From: Paenalcaligenes suwonensis
Lineage (GTDB): Bacteria > Pseudomonadota > Gammaproteobacteria > Burkholderiales > Burkholderiaceae_B
Direction: 5' to 3'
DNA: 64,000 bases
Assembly (NCBI RefSeq): GCF_011290505.1
Contig: NZ_JAANPV010000012.1
Span: 1 to 64,000, forward strand
This document shows positions 54,518-61,773 of the stretch, piece after piece; within the stretch, counting starts at the first letter, position 1; each line of letters opens with the position of its first letter. A program made the position numbers and the translations under genes. The notes under the pieces are model-generated. The model had not been told where the DNA came from. It was given only the letters and a program-made list of their open reading frames with translations, and did no database searches.

Positions 54518-54718
54518 TTATTGTCCGGGGTAGGGGCCGGTGAAGGCCAAGATTACATAAATGGTGATGCAGACCAGCCAGCTCCAAAAGTACGCTTGTG
54601 TGGGTATTACTTCGCTGGGGTCGATAGGTGGTCGGATGTGGTGTTGCCAAATCCATGTGACGGTACCGCCAACAGCAAAGGCGAGCGTCCACAGGAACAG
54701 GCTAGCAAGCATGCTCAT
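54518..54718 (-). CDS. Small two-helix membrane protein
   Basis: 66 residues starting MSMLASLFLWTLAFAVGGTV. Helices at about 2-23 and 43-60 (WSWLVCITIYVILAFTG), with a polar connection WQHHIRPPIDPSEVIP. Three bases before ssb on the same strand, so co-transcribed. Not recognised; could be a holin-like or envelope protein, without evidence for either. Confidence 0.6.
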   Translation of the reverse strand: MSMLASLFLWTLAFAVGGTVTWIWQHHIRPPIDPSEVIPTQAYFWSWLVCITIYVILAFTGPYPGQ

Positions 54719-54916
54719 GATGTATTTCCTGTTGAGTTGTGGGCGGTGAGCCCATTGGATAGTAAATAGCCAGCACCGTGCGGAGCCGCTGCAATAGTGG
54801 CTCTGGCTGTGCTGTTAAGGGAGTGTCCCCAGCGTTATCAACAGATCGTGGGGATAATTGTTTGAAGCATAAAAAGTGCGCTGTATACTTGCCAGAGTTT
54901 CTTGGAGTAACCTGCG

Positions 54917-55063
54917 ATGAAAAAATTACTAATTTGCTTACTTGCTTTTGGATTAACGGCCTGTGCGGTGTATACGCCAAGAGGTTCCGTTGTGGTTGAT
55001 CCTGATGGGAACTTACAGCAAAGACATTGCCCACCGGGTCAGGCCAAGAAAGGCAATTGTTAA
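54917..55063 (+). CDS. Small lipoprotein, 48 residues
   Basis: ATG after TTGGAGTAAC. Signal MKKLLICLLAFGL then lipobox LTAC (acceptor Cys 16). The mature part reads AVYTPRGSVVVDPDG and ends HCPPGQAKKGNC, with two cysteines that may pair. Small lipoproteins ending in C-P-P-G-Q-A-K-K-G-x-C are common in Gram-negative genomes; no function known to me. The opposite-strand frame at 54702-55034 is a shadow. Confidence 0.75.
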   Translation: MKKLLICLLAFGLTACAVYTPRGSVVVDPDGNLQQRHCPPGQAKKGNC

Positions 55064-55196
55064 GCCGTTTACCATTAAGGGCGGTGGTTACTGCCTAGGG
55101 TGTCAGGTTTAACAAGCTATTTGAGGTGAAGTGTCCTATGCTGTAAGAGTCATACAGCAATTTTGCTGATGTCGAAGTTTACTCATAGGGGTTGTA

Positions 55197-55361
55197 ATGA
55201 ATAAAAGCGAGAAGTCACCAAAGAGGGTGAGGCCACAAAGCTCAGACTCCGTTTCGAATAAACCGGGTTGGCCTGCGCAACCATCCAGCGCTGGTATCAA
55301 AAGGGCAAGTTTTGCTCATTCTCGTAAACCAGTTAATCGGGGTTCAGGCAGAGGTCGATAG
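55197..55361 (+). CDS. Small basic Ser/Pro-rich protein, 54 residues
   Basis: ATG 55197 (MNKSEKSPKRVRPQSSDS), after TAGGGGTTGTA. Disordered composition, ending NRGSGRGR. It lies between the lipoprotein and cold shock genes on the plus strand. The coding nature is plausible but unproven, and no family is known. Confidence 0.4.
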   Translation: MNKSEKSPKRVRPQSSDSVSNKPGWPAQPSSAGIKRASFAHSRKPVNRGSGRGR

Positions 55362-55469
55362 AGTTGTGTCAGGTAAGATTCGGCTGTTACAAACTATACC
55401 TATCTTTAACTGGCCATACATGACACTATGAATGCAGGGATATTTTTCCCTGATGATTTAGGATTTATA

Positions 55470-55682
55470 TTGAAAACAGAAATCGGTATTGTGAAGTGGT
55501 TTGATAACACACGTGGCTTTGGCTTTATCATGCCAGAGGATGGTAGTAAGGACCTCTTCGCACACCATAGTGAAATCCAAGGTGATGGATATCACAAATC
55601 GCTTGATGAAAACCAACGAGTATCTTTCGTTGTTGGCCAAGGTCAAAAAGGACCATGCGCCACAAGAATTCAAGCTGTCTAA
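55470..55682 (+). CDS. Cold shock domain (CspA-like) protein
   Basis: 70 residues from TTG 55470, with AGGA 7 bases upstream; an ATG 14 codons earlier (55428) lacks a ribosome site and would add an atypical extension. The RNP motifs are [21 protein letters not shown] and [10 protein letters not shown]. The [20 protein letters not shown] end matches Csp proteins. Binds single-stranded RNA/DNA. Three hairpins follow, including a terminator. Confidence 0.9.
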   Translation: MKTEIGIVKWFDNTRGFGFIMPEDGSKDLFAHHSEIQGDGYHKSLDENQRVSFVVGQGQKGPCATRIQAV

Positions 55683-55689
55683 TACAGCC

Positions 55690-55757
55690 GTTCTTGCATA
55701 ACACAGCAAGAACATAAGAGAGTAAAGACCGGTGACTTTACGAAGCGCCGGTTTTTT
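55690..55757 (+). terminator. Terminator region after the csp gene with alternative hairpins
   Basis: GTTCTTGC/GCAAGAAC (55690-55713) precedes two overlapping hairpins: GTAAAG/CTTTAC (55722-55741) and ACCGG/CCGGT (55728-55752), the latter followed by T6G. The last two share bases, so they cannot form together; the first could act as an anti-terminator. Confidence 0.5.
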
Positions 55758-55944
55758 GTTTACCGCAAAGCCCCATAGTGCTTAAGTGCGTTAACACACA
55801 TCTACAACAATCATAAAAAAGGCCAGCATCCTCGCTCGCCTATAACTTTTTACTACGCGTTCACTTTTTTCTACGCTACGCTTTTGGCAGCACCAGCTCC
55901 CGACCGCTCTCAATGAACAATATGAAGAAGCGTTGGAGATCTTA

Positions 55945-56121
55945 ATGATTTACCACAAACTGAATCAGGGTGGCATGAGCCCCCTGCACGTATCCCCTTT
56001 GCTTGAACCTAAACAAACTGCTAAACAGCAAGAAGAACAAGCTCAAGAAAGGCGACTTACCGAAATCCGTCGTAACTTTGTCCGCAACCTGAAAAACAGG
56101 TTTCCTGGGCTACCTTACTAA
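55945..56121 (+). CDS. Small hypothetical element protein
   Basis: 58 residues from ATG 55945 with TTGGAG upstream; the frame opens four codons earlier. Reads MIYHKLNQGGMSPLHVSPLLE, then a Gln/Glu/Arg-rich helix KQTAKQQEEQAQERRLTEIRR and a basic end NRFPGLPY. The charged helix suggests a small nucleic-acid or protein-binding peptide. A terminator 28 bases downstream supports an independent unit. Not recognised. Confidence 0.5.
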   Translation: MIYHKLNQGGMSPLHVSPLLEPKQTAKQQEEQAQERRLTEIRRNFVRNLKNRFPGLPY

Positions 56122-56148
56122 TTAGCAAGTAATAACACCTTGCCACCT

Positions 56149-56172
56149 AAGCCGCCTTTCTAGGCGGCTTTT
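56149..56172 (+). terminator. Terminator between small genes
   Basis: Perfect 8-bp stem AAGCCGCC/GGCGGCTT with a 6-nt loop and TTT following. It belongs to a recurring GCCGCC-type hairpin family in this element. Confidence 0.75.
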
Positions 56173-56188
56173 GCTTGGCTCAGGCTGC

Positions 56189-56479
56189 TCATGGCTGCTT
56201 TGCCTCCATTGCGGCGTCATCAATCCTTTTTATTGCCATAGCTAGATCAAATGGCTTGCGATTGATAGCGCGAAGCCATGGCAACCATTCATTCCATAGT
56301 TCAGCATCTTTGCGCAGCTGCTGTATCTCAGGGGATTGCAGTAAGGCTTGCTCGATATTGCGTAGGCATTGGTTAACGTTTTTGATGGTGACTGTCTCAC
56401 CGTCAATATCGACCTCAGCGACAAGGCACTGCATTGCTTCTTTTATTTCCGCATCACTTAGGACTGTTGGGTTGCTCAT
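56189..56479 (-). CDS. Hypothetical phage protein, 96 residues
   Basis: Starts MSNPTVLSDAEIKEAMQCLVAEVDIDGETVTIKNVNQCLRNIEQALLQS. Mostly helical with several charged turns and a tryptophan-rich stretch WNEWLPWLRAINR. Leftward early-operon gene. Small helical phage proteins like this often bind host enzymes, but nothing in the sequence singles out a target. Confidence 0.6.
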   Translation of the reverse strand: MSNPTVLSDAEIKEAMQCLVAEVDIDGETVTIKNVNQCLRNIEQALLQSPEIQQLRKDAELWNEWLPWLRAINRKPFDLAMAIKRIDDAAMEAKQP

Positions 56480-56632
56480 GCTGGCCTCCTATTAATCACA
56501 GTTTGACGCGCTCCATTCCCATAAAGCAGGGTGGTGTAAACACGGTCTATAGACAGGTGGTTGGTATATCGGGGCTAAACCGATACTGAAACGCGCCAAA
56601 CTGTGCCGACTGAATCAATCGGCTAATTCTGG

Positions 56633-56944
56633 TTAAGAGAGTTCTAGGCGTTGAAGCACGTTAGATAACGCAGCATTTAGGCCGTTAATCCGGTCGGTTG
56701 CTGAGCGCATCGATTCACCAAGTTGAGTTTGAGGGAACTTCCCGGGCTCGCCGCCTATGCTCGCAGGCTCTGATGGATGCATAACCTGCTCCAGTCGCGC
56801 CATAAGTTCGCTCACCGTAGATTCAAGAGCGGCTAACCCATTGCGCTGCAAAAGCATCTCACGCTCAATTTCAAGCTCTTTGTGATCGGATAAGGCATAA
56901 ATAACACTGTGTGCGGCGTGTTGCTCAGTAATGTGTTTGTTCAT
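56633..56944 (-). CDS. Hypothetical phage protein, 103 residues, coiled-coil
   Basis: ATG 56944 (MNKHITEQHAAHSVIYALSD) with GAGG upstream; the open frame extends 27 codons further but without a ribosome site. Helix EREMLLQRNGLAALESTVSELMARLEQVM is a probable coiled coil. The C-terminal helix (RSATDRINGLNAALSNVLQRLEL) is also amphipathic. It is in the leftward operon. Family unknown. Confidence 0.6.
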   Translation of the reverse strand: MNKHITEQHAAHSVIYALSDHKELEIEREMLLQRNGLAALESTVSELMARLEQVMHPSEPASIGGEPGKFPQTQLGESMRSATDRINGLNAALSNVLQRLELS

Positions 56945-57148
56945 TGATTCCTCGCTTAGTGGGTTCCGTGCTGTGAATGAGGGCGGGCGTGTTGGGTTAC
57001 GCGCAGGTGGCATTTGTGATTGCATTGGTTAATCCTGTCTTGGTGGGTTTTGGTAGACGCTCTGCAAAGCCTACGTGTGTGCTGGGGAACCGACCCCCTA
57101 TGCAGAGCGCCTGCCAAAAAGCCCTACTGAGAGGGCATATTTATTGAT

Positions 57149-57376
57149 TTAAGGATTCCGCCCTAAGGAGATGCCGATAATCGCTAGGTCGAAACCTTTT
57201 CTCAGATAGGCTTTTGCCGGTATTGAAGCAGGGGTATTTGCTAGCATCTTGTGCTCTCGGAGCTTTTCAATCCAAGCATCGGCTTGTGCGGAGAGTTCTC
57301 GCCCTTCATTAATCATGTCGATTTCTTCTTGGCTCAAATCTAGGTCACCCTTGAGGTGCTTGTGCTGGTTATCCAT
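57149..57376 (-). CDS. Acb2/Tad1-like hairpin-domain protein (candidate nucleotide sponge)
   Basis: 75 residues. It reads HKHLKGDLDLSQEEIDMINEGRELSAQ, then a helix, then AYLRKGFDLAIIGISLGRNP. This mirrors the Acb2/Tad1 family: an N-terminal IKGYRDLSQEEIDLINxxK-type helix and a C-terminal (D)LxxGFMxLVRAV-type helix. Known members are phage proteins that sequester cyclic nucleotides or gcADPR and so block CBASS or Thoeris defence. It lacks the usual DPRWLAIGKT segment, so ligand binding is uncertain. It is in the leftward early operon, a suitable place for an anti-defence gene. This rests on pattern memory, not a search. Confidence 0.55.
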   Translation of the reverse strand: MDNQHKHLKGDLDLSQEEIDMINEGRELSAQADAWIEKLREHKMLANTPASIPAKAYLRKGFDLAIIGISLGRNP

Positions 57377-57396
57377 GTTTTGCTCGATATAGGGTG

Positions 57397-57834
57397 TTAA
57401 TCAGATGAATCGGGTGTTATGGCGTCAATAGCTGCGCCGACACTGCCGCGAAAGTCTATGTCAGGCAGTATTGACTGAGGTTTGAACACTACGCGGTAGT
57501 GGTACATGCTTGCTGTTGTAGGCTCTAGGTGCTCGACAAAGAATGTCACGTTGTCGGAGAGCCCAAGCATGTGTTTCTTGAACTGGTTGCGTCCAACTTT
57601 GCAGGTTACGTGTAGTACGTGTCCTGATTGGCTGGTTTCAACGCTGCACAGTCCTTCAATGCTGAGCATGTAGCGATCAGTGATGCCGTTGTAAAACACA
57701 ATGCGGCGGTTAACTTCAAACTGATCAGCTGCTTTAGATACGTTACGTGCAGCAATTTTTGCATCATCAGCATCACACCCGGCAAGCAGAGCAACTGCAA
57801 TAACCACCGTAGCTGCTTTAGTGATGTTTCTCAT
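57397..57834 (-). CDS. Phage beta-sandwich lipoprotein
   Basis: 145 residues. Signal MRNITKAATVVIAVALLAGC, lipobox LAGC with the cysteine at 20. Then NVSKAADQFEVNRRIVFYNGITDRYMLSIEGLCSVE, HVTCKVGRNQFKKHMLGLSDNVTFFVEHL and YRVVFKPQSILPDIDFRG, the conserved body of the family. It probably sits in the membrane facing the periplasm, and exclusion of other phages has been suggested for lipoproteins of this kind. Its ATG overlaps the stop of the upstream 56-residue gene. Confidence 0.8.
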   Translation of the reverse strand: MRNITKAATVVIAVALLAGCDADDAKIAARNVSKAADQFEVNRRIVFYNGITDRYMLSIEGLCSVETSQSGHVLHVTCKVGRNQFKKHMLGLSDNVTFFVEHLEPTTASMYHYRVVFKPQSILPDIDFRGSVGAAIDAITPDSSD

Positions 57835-58001
57835 GACGCCTTCTTGCCATATAAGACGTTCGCGGCTGCCAGCGCGGCTTTCGCAACTGCCTCAGCTGCT
57901 ACCTTCGTTTCTAGATGTTGAGCTGAGCTTGTGGCGGCATCAACAGCTCGCTTAAAGGCATACTCGATCTGGCTTTCGGTTAGCTTTGTGTTTTCGCTCA
58001 T
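57831..58001 (-). CDS. Small Ala-rich element protein, 56 residues
   Basis: ATG 58001 with GCGAGGTATTT upstream. Reads MSENTKLTESQIEYAFKRAVD, then a helix-forming Ala/Lys-rich stretch and the end NVLYGKKAS. TGA overlaps the lipoprotein ATG (ATGA). It is shorter than common cut-offs but well supported by its ribosome site and coupling. Confidence 0.65.
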   Translation of the reverse strand: MSENTKLTESQIEYAFKRAVDAATSSAQHLETKVAAEAVAKAALAAANVLYGKKAS

Positions 58002-58065
58002 AAATACCTCGCTTCAGTAAGCACCACCATTGATGCTTACCAAAGCGCCCGCATGGGCAGGCTGG

Positions 58066-58248
58066 TTATTTATTGCATTCAAAGCAAGAGCAGCTCATGC
58101 CGCCAGCTCGTTGTGCACGGCCCCTTTCAAAGGCGTCATCTGCGTCATTTCGATTTACGCGATTCTCGATAAGCAGGCGTGTAAATTGCTTTCTGTCATC
58201 GTGATAGCCTGCTATGCGCATAAAAGTAAGTGCATCAGATCGTTTCAT
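58066..58248 (-). CDS. Small element protein with C-terminal Cys motif
   Basis: 60 residues after GCGAGGAAATC. Reads MKRSDALTFMRIAGYHDDRKQFTRLLIENRVNRNDADDAFERGRA, ending MSCSCFECNK (C-x-C-x-x-C). The helical N-terminus resembles short phage proteins that carry such a Cys-rich tail, perhaps metal-binding. It overlaps the upstream ORF stop (ATGA). Confidence 0.65.
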   Translation of the reverse strand: MKRSDALTFMRIAGYHDDRKQFTRLLIENRVNRNDADDAFERGRAQRAGGMSCSCFECNK

Positions 58249-58604
58249 GATTTCCTCGCTTCAGTTGCTGGCCTCGGTTGAGGCCATCCACCAAAGCGGC
58301 CTGTTTCCAAGCCGTTGGTAAAACGTGGTTCCGTAAATGCTGCGGTACGGTTTCCTAACCGCCCCCTACCAAAATCATCAGGGGGGCGCCGAGCTCCACG
58401 CATGTTGTAGGCCTCACGCCAATCGTGGAAATGTATCTACTCGGTTTTTTGCTTTTCTTTGTGCCTGGGCGCAGCCGTTTCCCTTCCGCACCCTAAACAC
58501 TTCACAGCGGGGCGCGTGGCGTCTTTGTGTGCCGTTATTCGCCGCTCCCTGATGTTGTCGGGGCGGTGTGGTCCACACGTTGAGTTTTTAAAGATCGTTT
58601 TCAA
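58245..58604 (-). pseudogene. First gene of the early leftward operon: two collinear ORFs separated by one amber codon
   Basis: A single frame runs from TTG 58604 to TGA 58245 with only one stop, TAG at 58437-58439. Upstream part: KNSTCGPHRPDNIRERRITAH, then KCLGCGRETAAPRHKE (C-x-x-C). Downstream part: HDWREAYNMRGARRPPDDF, then ending PRPATEARKS, coupled to the next gene by ATGA. The downstream part could restart at ATG 58403 (GAGG upstream). It resembles a type of phage early protein with a Cys-pair followed by WREAY and RGA-RRPP motifs (Icd/Ash-like), as far as memory serves. It may be one gene broken by a nonsense mutation or two short genes. Confidence 0.4.
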
Positions 58605-58652
58605 CTCTGTTTGGCTGCCCTTTGGGCTAGGCTTTGGTGAGTTGTTGGATGG

Positions 58653-58681
58653 AGTATAGAAAAGCTAGACATTAAAGTCAA
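58653..58681 (-). promoter_or_regulatory. Near-consensus sigma-70 promoter of the leftward early operon
   Basis: On the minus strand TTGACT, 17-base spacer, TATACT. Start of transcription would fall near 58645, leaving about 40 bases to the first ORF at 58604. The region up to 58720 holds small dyads (GTATCTCTATAC) that could be repressor sites. Confidence 0.8.
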
Positions 58682-58770
58682 GTATCTCTATACATTGGTT
58701 TAGGATATCTAGACTTATGAGATTTAAAAAAAGCCCTTGAGTAGGGCTGTAAGTCTTGTAGGTAGTGGTA

Positions 58771-58962
58771 TCAGCCTAGCTTTTGATGTGTTGTTTCGAG
58801 CATTTGTAATAACAACAAAAACAAGTTTGCTCGATCTTCGCGGCTAATTTGATCAAACTGCTCGGGGCATACAGCCCAAGCCCTGACCACAGAAATCGAC
58901 ATTGATAGGGATTCTTGTGCTTCATCCCATGCTGGCTGGCGATTTGCTGGTGTTGTTGCCAT
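58771..58962 (-). CDS. Small element protein downstream of a LexA-like box
   Basis: 63 residues. Starts MATTPANRQPAWDEAQESLSM, then VVRAWAVCPEQFDQISREDRANLFLLLLQMLE, two helices. The gene stands apart from the leftward operon and lies 160 bases downstream of a CTGT-N8-ACAG box that overlaps a plausible promoter, so it may be induced by DNA damage. Not recognised. A faint resemblance to DUF3077-type proteins is not enough for a call. Confidence 0.6.
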   Translation of the reverse strand: MATTPANRQPAWDEAQESLSMSISVVRAWAVCPEQFDQISREDRANLFLLLLQMLETTHQKLG

Positions 58963-59117
58963 CCTGACTTCCTTCTATGTTTTATCAGCGTCCATGCGCT
59001 TGCGTTATCAAAGGGGAAAGAAAGTTAATGAAATCAGCAGGAGGGCAGATATAGCAAGCCTTCAGGCTGATGCGGGTAAGGGGTAGAGGGGATTAGGCAA
59101 ATCTGCCAAATCCTATA

Positions 59118-59145
59118 TTAACTGTATAAAAACACAGTGTATAGT
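59118..59145. promoter_or_regulatory. LexA-like box overlapping divergent promoters
   Basis: CTGT-ATAAAAAC-ACAG at 59122-59137 fits the CTGT-N8-ACAG SOS consensus. On the minus strand TTGACT lies about 16 bases from TACAGT (leftward to the 63-residue gene). On the plus strand TTAACT and TATAGT, 16 bases apart (59118-59145), would start a transcript ending at the 59194 terminator. Confidence 0.6.
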
Positions 59146-59193
59146 CAAACTTTGTCTCGACAAGGTTTTGATACGGGGCATAGCTACAGACGC

Positions 59194-59221
59194 AAAAAAG
59201 CCCTCAGAAGAGGGCTTTTTT
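59194..59221. terminator. Bidirectional terminator between the LexA-boxed region and the STAND gene
   Basis: Arms AAAAAGCCCTC/GAGGGCTTTTT (11 bp) with an AGAA loop and T-run. Ends the STAND gene on the minus strand (its stop is 15 bases away) and any rightward short transcript. Confidence 0.88.
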
Positions 59222-59235
59222 GCAAATGGTGAGAG

Positions 59236-61518
59236 TTAGGTGGGGGGGAGATCAATTGAGAACAGGTCGTGAATTTTATTTGAATCTAAAGTGGCTTCTG
59301 TCCTAGGATAGGATGTGGTTTTGTGGTGGTAATCACTCGGATCTCTTCGATTCCGAATATTGCTTTCAATGATACTTTCGATGTTTATGTTACTGAGAAG
59401 TTCTTCTATTTCGTCGAAATCCGCTTGCACCCCAAGATCAGAGCATAGATCAGCAATTGCAAGATGAACCTGCTCAGCCGCATCGTCAATAGCTCTCATA
59501 TCATAATAGTCCACAAGAATGCCTTGATCCCATATGATTTCATCAATAACTCCACTTAGAATCTTAAGAGCTAATGGATTAAATACATCCAGCAAAGCAT
59601 CGCGGTCGGAATCGCTAGGCATTTCGTTCGCGATTTGAATCAGCTCACTAATGTCGTCGAAGTTAAACCAATCACTGTCAATCTTGTTTAGAAAAAGACG
59701 GATGAAATTGATATCGAATAAACCATATTTCACTCCATATCTAAGAAGTGGAGAAATCATAGCTATGTAGCGTGATCCATCTTCTAAGCTTTGAAGTTTC
59801 GTTAGAAGCTGAATGACGGCAGACTTTGTCTCTTTAGAGTCTGGATTATGCTGCGTCGCAATCTTAAGCATTTCAATCATCACTATTGCGTTTTGAGCAT
59901 CATAGTTAGCAGCTAAACAATCATTAGAGAAGTGACTAGAAACGACTTTAGCTGTCGTTTTGGGAACTTTTCCGCGGGCAATGGAGCTGGTTAGATAGCG
60001 AATCATCTGCTTTGTTTTTAATGCCAAAGCAAGTGCGGCGAGAAGATCACCATCCGCAGAAATTTTAGGTAGTGCAAAGTCTGAGATTGATGGATTGAAC
60101 AGATCGAATGCGGATTGATCTTTCGCGTTCAGGGTACGGTTTAGTAATGAGCCGATGAGAATTTTGATATTCCGGTGGTAGTCAGTGTCCCCTTGGATTC
60201 TTGCAGAGCTTGGCGTTGTGAGGTAGCTTCGGTAGGCGGCGATAAGATCCTGTTCGGAAATATCGCCGCCGTTTGTGACAACGAGAAGAAGAATGACTCG
60301 TTGAGCATCTGACATTTGCTGGTCGTAGACATCACCCCAAATTTCTGCAGGGTTAGCTAACTTGGAGGTTATATAACGCCAATAGCTGGTAGGTTGTATT
60401 GAGTTGATCCTCATTGGATCTGTTACGAAGGATATAATTCGAGGATTGAAGTTGCGATGGTCAATGACGGCCATATAGTTTTTTTCTTTCACGATCTCCT
60501 TTAAATGACTAATGCCTAACCCAGAGTGCCAAATACAACTATGGAGGATGCCAGCTTTATCGAGTGAACTAAGTTTCCCTACCTGCAGTTCGAGTTCATG
60601 TCGATCCACACTCTCTATACGGAATAGATCAGTCAGCGACTTACCCCGATTAAGAATGGTTGTTCGCGATGTTAGAACGAGGCGCTTACTGCGATCTGCG
60701 CGAATCCTCTTGATAAATCCAACAATATGTGAATCTTCGTGTCTACCAATCGCTTCTAGGAATGTGCGACCAAGAAAGTCATCAAAATAGAAAACTTGCT
60801 TAGTGTTTTCTTGATATGCTGCTTCTAGTTCATCAATATCCTTTGCAGCAGCGCACAGTTGGAACCCTTTAAGTACGAGGTCGAGACATAGCTGTTCAGC
60901 AAGTGTAGTCTTTCCCACGCCAGGCTCCCCTGTAATTAAAATTACATGTTGCTCAGTAAGGCGAGAGAGGCCCTCTCGATGTGACGCTGTTTCCACGTAG
61001 CGTGCACGTTTCTGGCGCATTTCGTCAAGAACAAAAGCACTACGCCCCACAAGAGCAAGAGAGGTCATCTGGCTTAGTATCGTTGCGCTGTGCAGCCAAA
61101 GTTTTATGGTTTTCTGTTCTATGTCTGGATGTAAGAGAAGTAGGTCGTTCAATGTTTCATTCCCGATAACATCTGCGTCGCTCTGGATGAAGGGAGTGAA
61201 AATTGTGCGGATCTCCTCTTTGTTTGCAGGAGATAAGGGGAGTGAGGTCACTAGCACATAGCGTTTCGGATTGAGTCGCTTAACTTTGGGAAGCTCTTCA
61301 TTACGGAGTGTCCGAACAAGCGCTTTAAATCCTGAACGTGCCCAATGCTTGCATTGAACAATCGTTTGATCATTGGAAGTGAAGTATCGGCCGTCTATCC
61401 CGCCATCCTTCCCTTGCTTGAATCGTTCATAGACTATACCCTCCTGAGCTCCGAGAAGCCTCAGCGTTAATTGTTCAAACTCTTTATCATCCAGGGATAG
61501 AAAATCATAATTGGGCAT
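59236..61518 (-). CDS. Mrr-type nuclease fused to a STAND NTPase (nSTAND3-like), candidate phage-defence protein
   Basis: 760 residues. Residues 1-140: PD-(D/E)xK nuclease of Mrr type with YERFKQGKDGGIDGRYF (Asp 42) and IVQCKHW (Q55-x-K57). Residues 190-400: P-loop NTPase with Walker A GEPGVGKTT (197-205), Walker B VFYFDDFLG (242-250) and sensor-like LVLTSRTTIL. Residues 400-760: a helical region without clear repeats, presumably the sensor of phage products. This nuclease-STAND layout matches Avs-like innate defence proteins, which oligomerise on a trigger and degrade DNA. It stands alone on a prophage between terminators, more AT-rich than the host part. Function is inferred from architecture. 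Confidence 0.82.
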   Translation of the reverse strand: MPNYDFLSLDDKEFEQLTLRLLGAQEGIVYERFKQGKDGGIDGRYFTSNDQTIVQCKHWARSGFKALVRTLRNEELPKVKRLNPKRYVLVTSLPLSPANKEEIRTIFTPFIQSDADVIGNETLNDLLLLHPDIEQKTIKLWLHSATILSQMTSLALVGRSAFVLDEMRQKRARYVETASHREGLSRLTEQHVILITGEPGVGKTTLAEQLCLDLVLKGFQLCAAAKDIDELEAAYQENTKQVFYFDDFLGRTFLEAIGRHEDSHIVGFIKRIRADRSKRLVLTSRTTILNRGKSLTDLFRIESVDRHELELQVGKLSSLDKAGILHSCIWHSGLGISHLKEIVKEKNYMAVIDHRNFNPRIISFVTDPMRINSIQPTSYWRYITSKLANPAEIWGDVYDQQMSDAQRVILLLVVTNGGDISEQDLIAAYRSYLTTPSSARIQGDTDYHRNIKILIGSLLNRTLNAKDQSAFDLFNPSISDFALPKISADGDLLAALALALKTKQMIRYLTSSIARGKVPKTTAKVVSSHFSNDCLAANYDAQNAIVMIEMLKIATQHNPDSKETKSAVIQLLTKLQSLEDGSRYIAMISPLLRYGVKYGLFDINFIRLFLNKIDSDWFNFDDISELIQIANEMPSDSDRDALLDVFNPLALKILSGVIDEIIWDQGILVDYYDMRAIDDAAEQVHLAIADLCSDLGVQADFDEIEELLSNINIESIIESNIRNRRDPSDYHHKTTSYPRTEATLDSNKIHDLFSIDLPPT

Positions 61519-61739
61519 ATGTCTGTGCCTTTTTTACAAATGCGCTAATAGGGCTTTATGGTTTTACTGCACATTTTTACAATTTAGCACGTATATTTAT
61601 AAAGCTCAGGAGGAGTTTTTGAATATGGGGATATTTCTAAATTGTCTGTTATTTCTGCCGGCTTTCAAATATCAGAATGCTTATGCTGGGTAATTCTGGA
61701 TAGAGAGGCTATAACCGATGGACGTGGGTATCACTCCAC

Positions 61740-61764
61740 AAAAAAGCCGCCTAGAGAGGCGGCT
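61740..61764 (-). terminator. GCCGCC-type terminator after the KilA-N gene
   Basis: Stem AGCCGCC/GGCGGCT around TAGAGA, with an A-run on the left giving the minus-strand T-run. Nearly identical to the hairpin at 62857-62881. The gap 61519-61773 otherwise holds nothing recognisable. Confidence 0.8.
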
Positions 61765-61773
61765 GTTCGAGTG

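Noticed and set aside
54702..55034. Leftward 110-residue ORF
   Set aside because: Composition is non-protein-like, it overlaps a convincing plus-strand lipoprotein gene (54917-55063) and has no ribosome site.
58459..58659. Rightward 66-residue ORF in the early leader
   Set aside because: Shadow of the leftward early gene and promoter; no ribosome site and no family resemblance.
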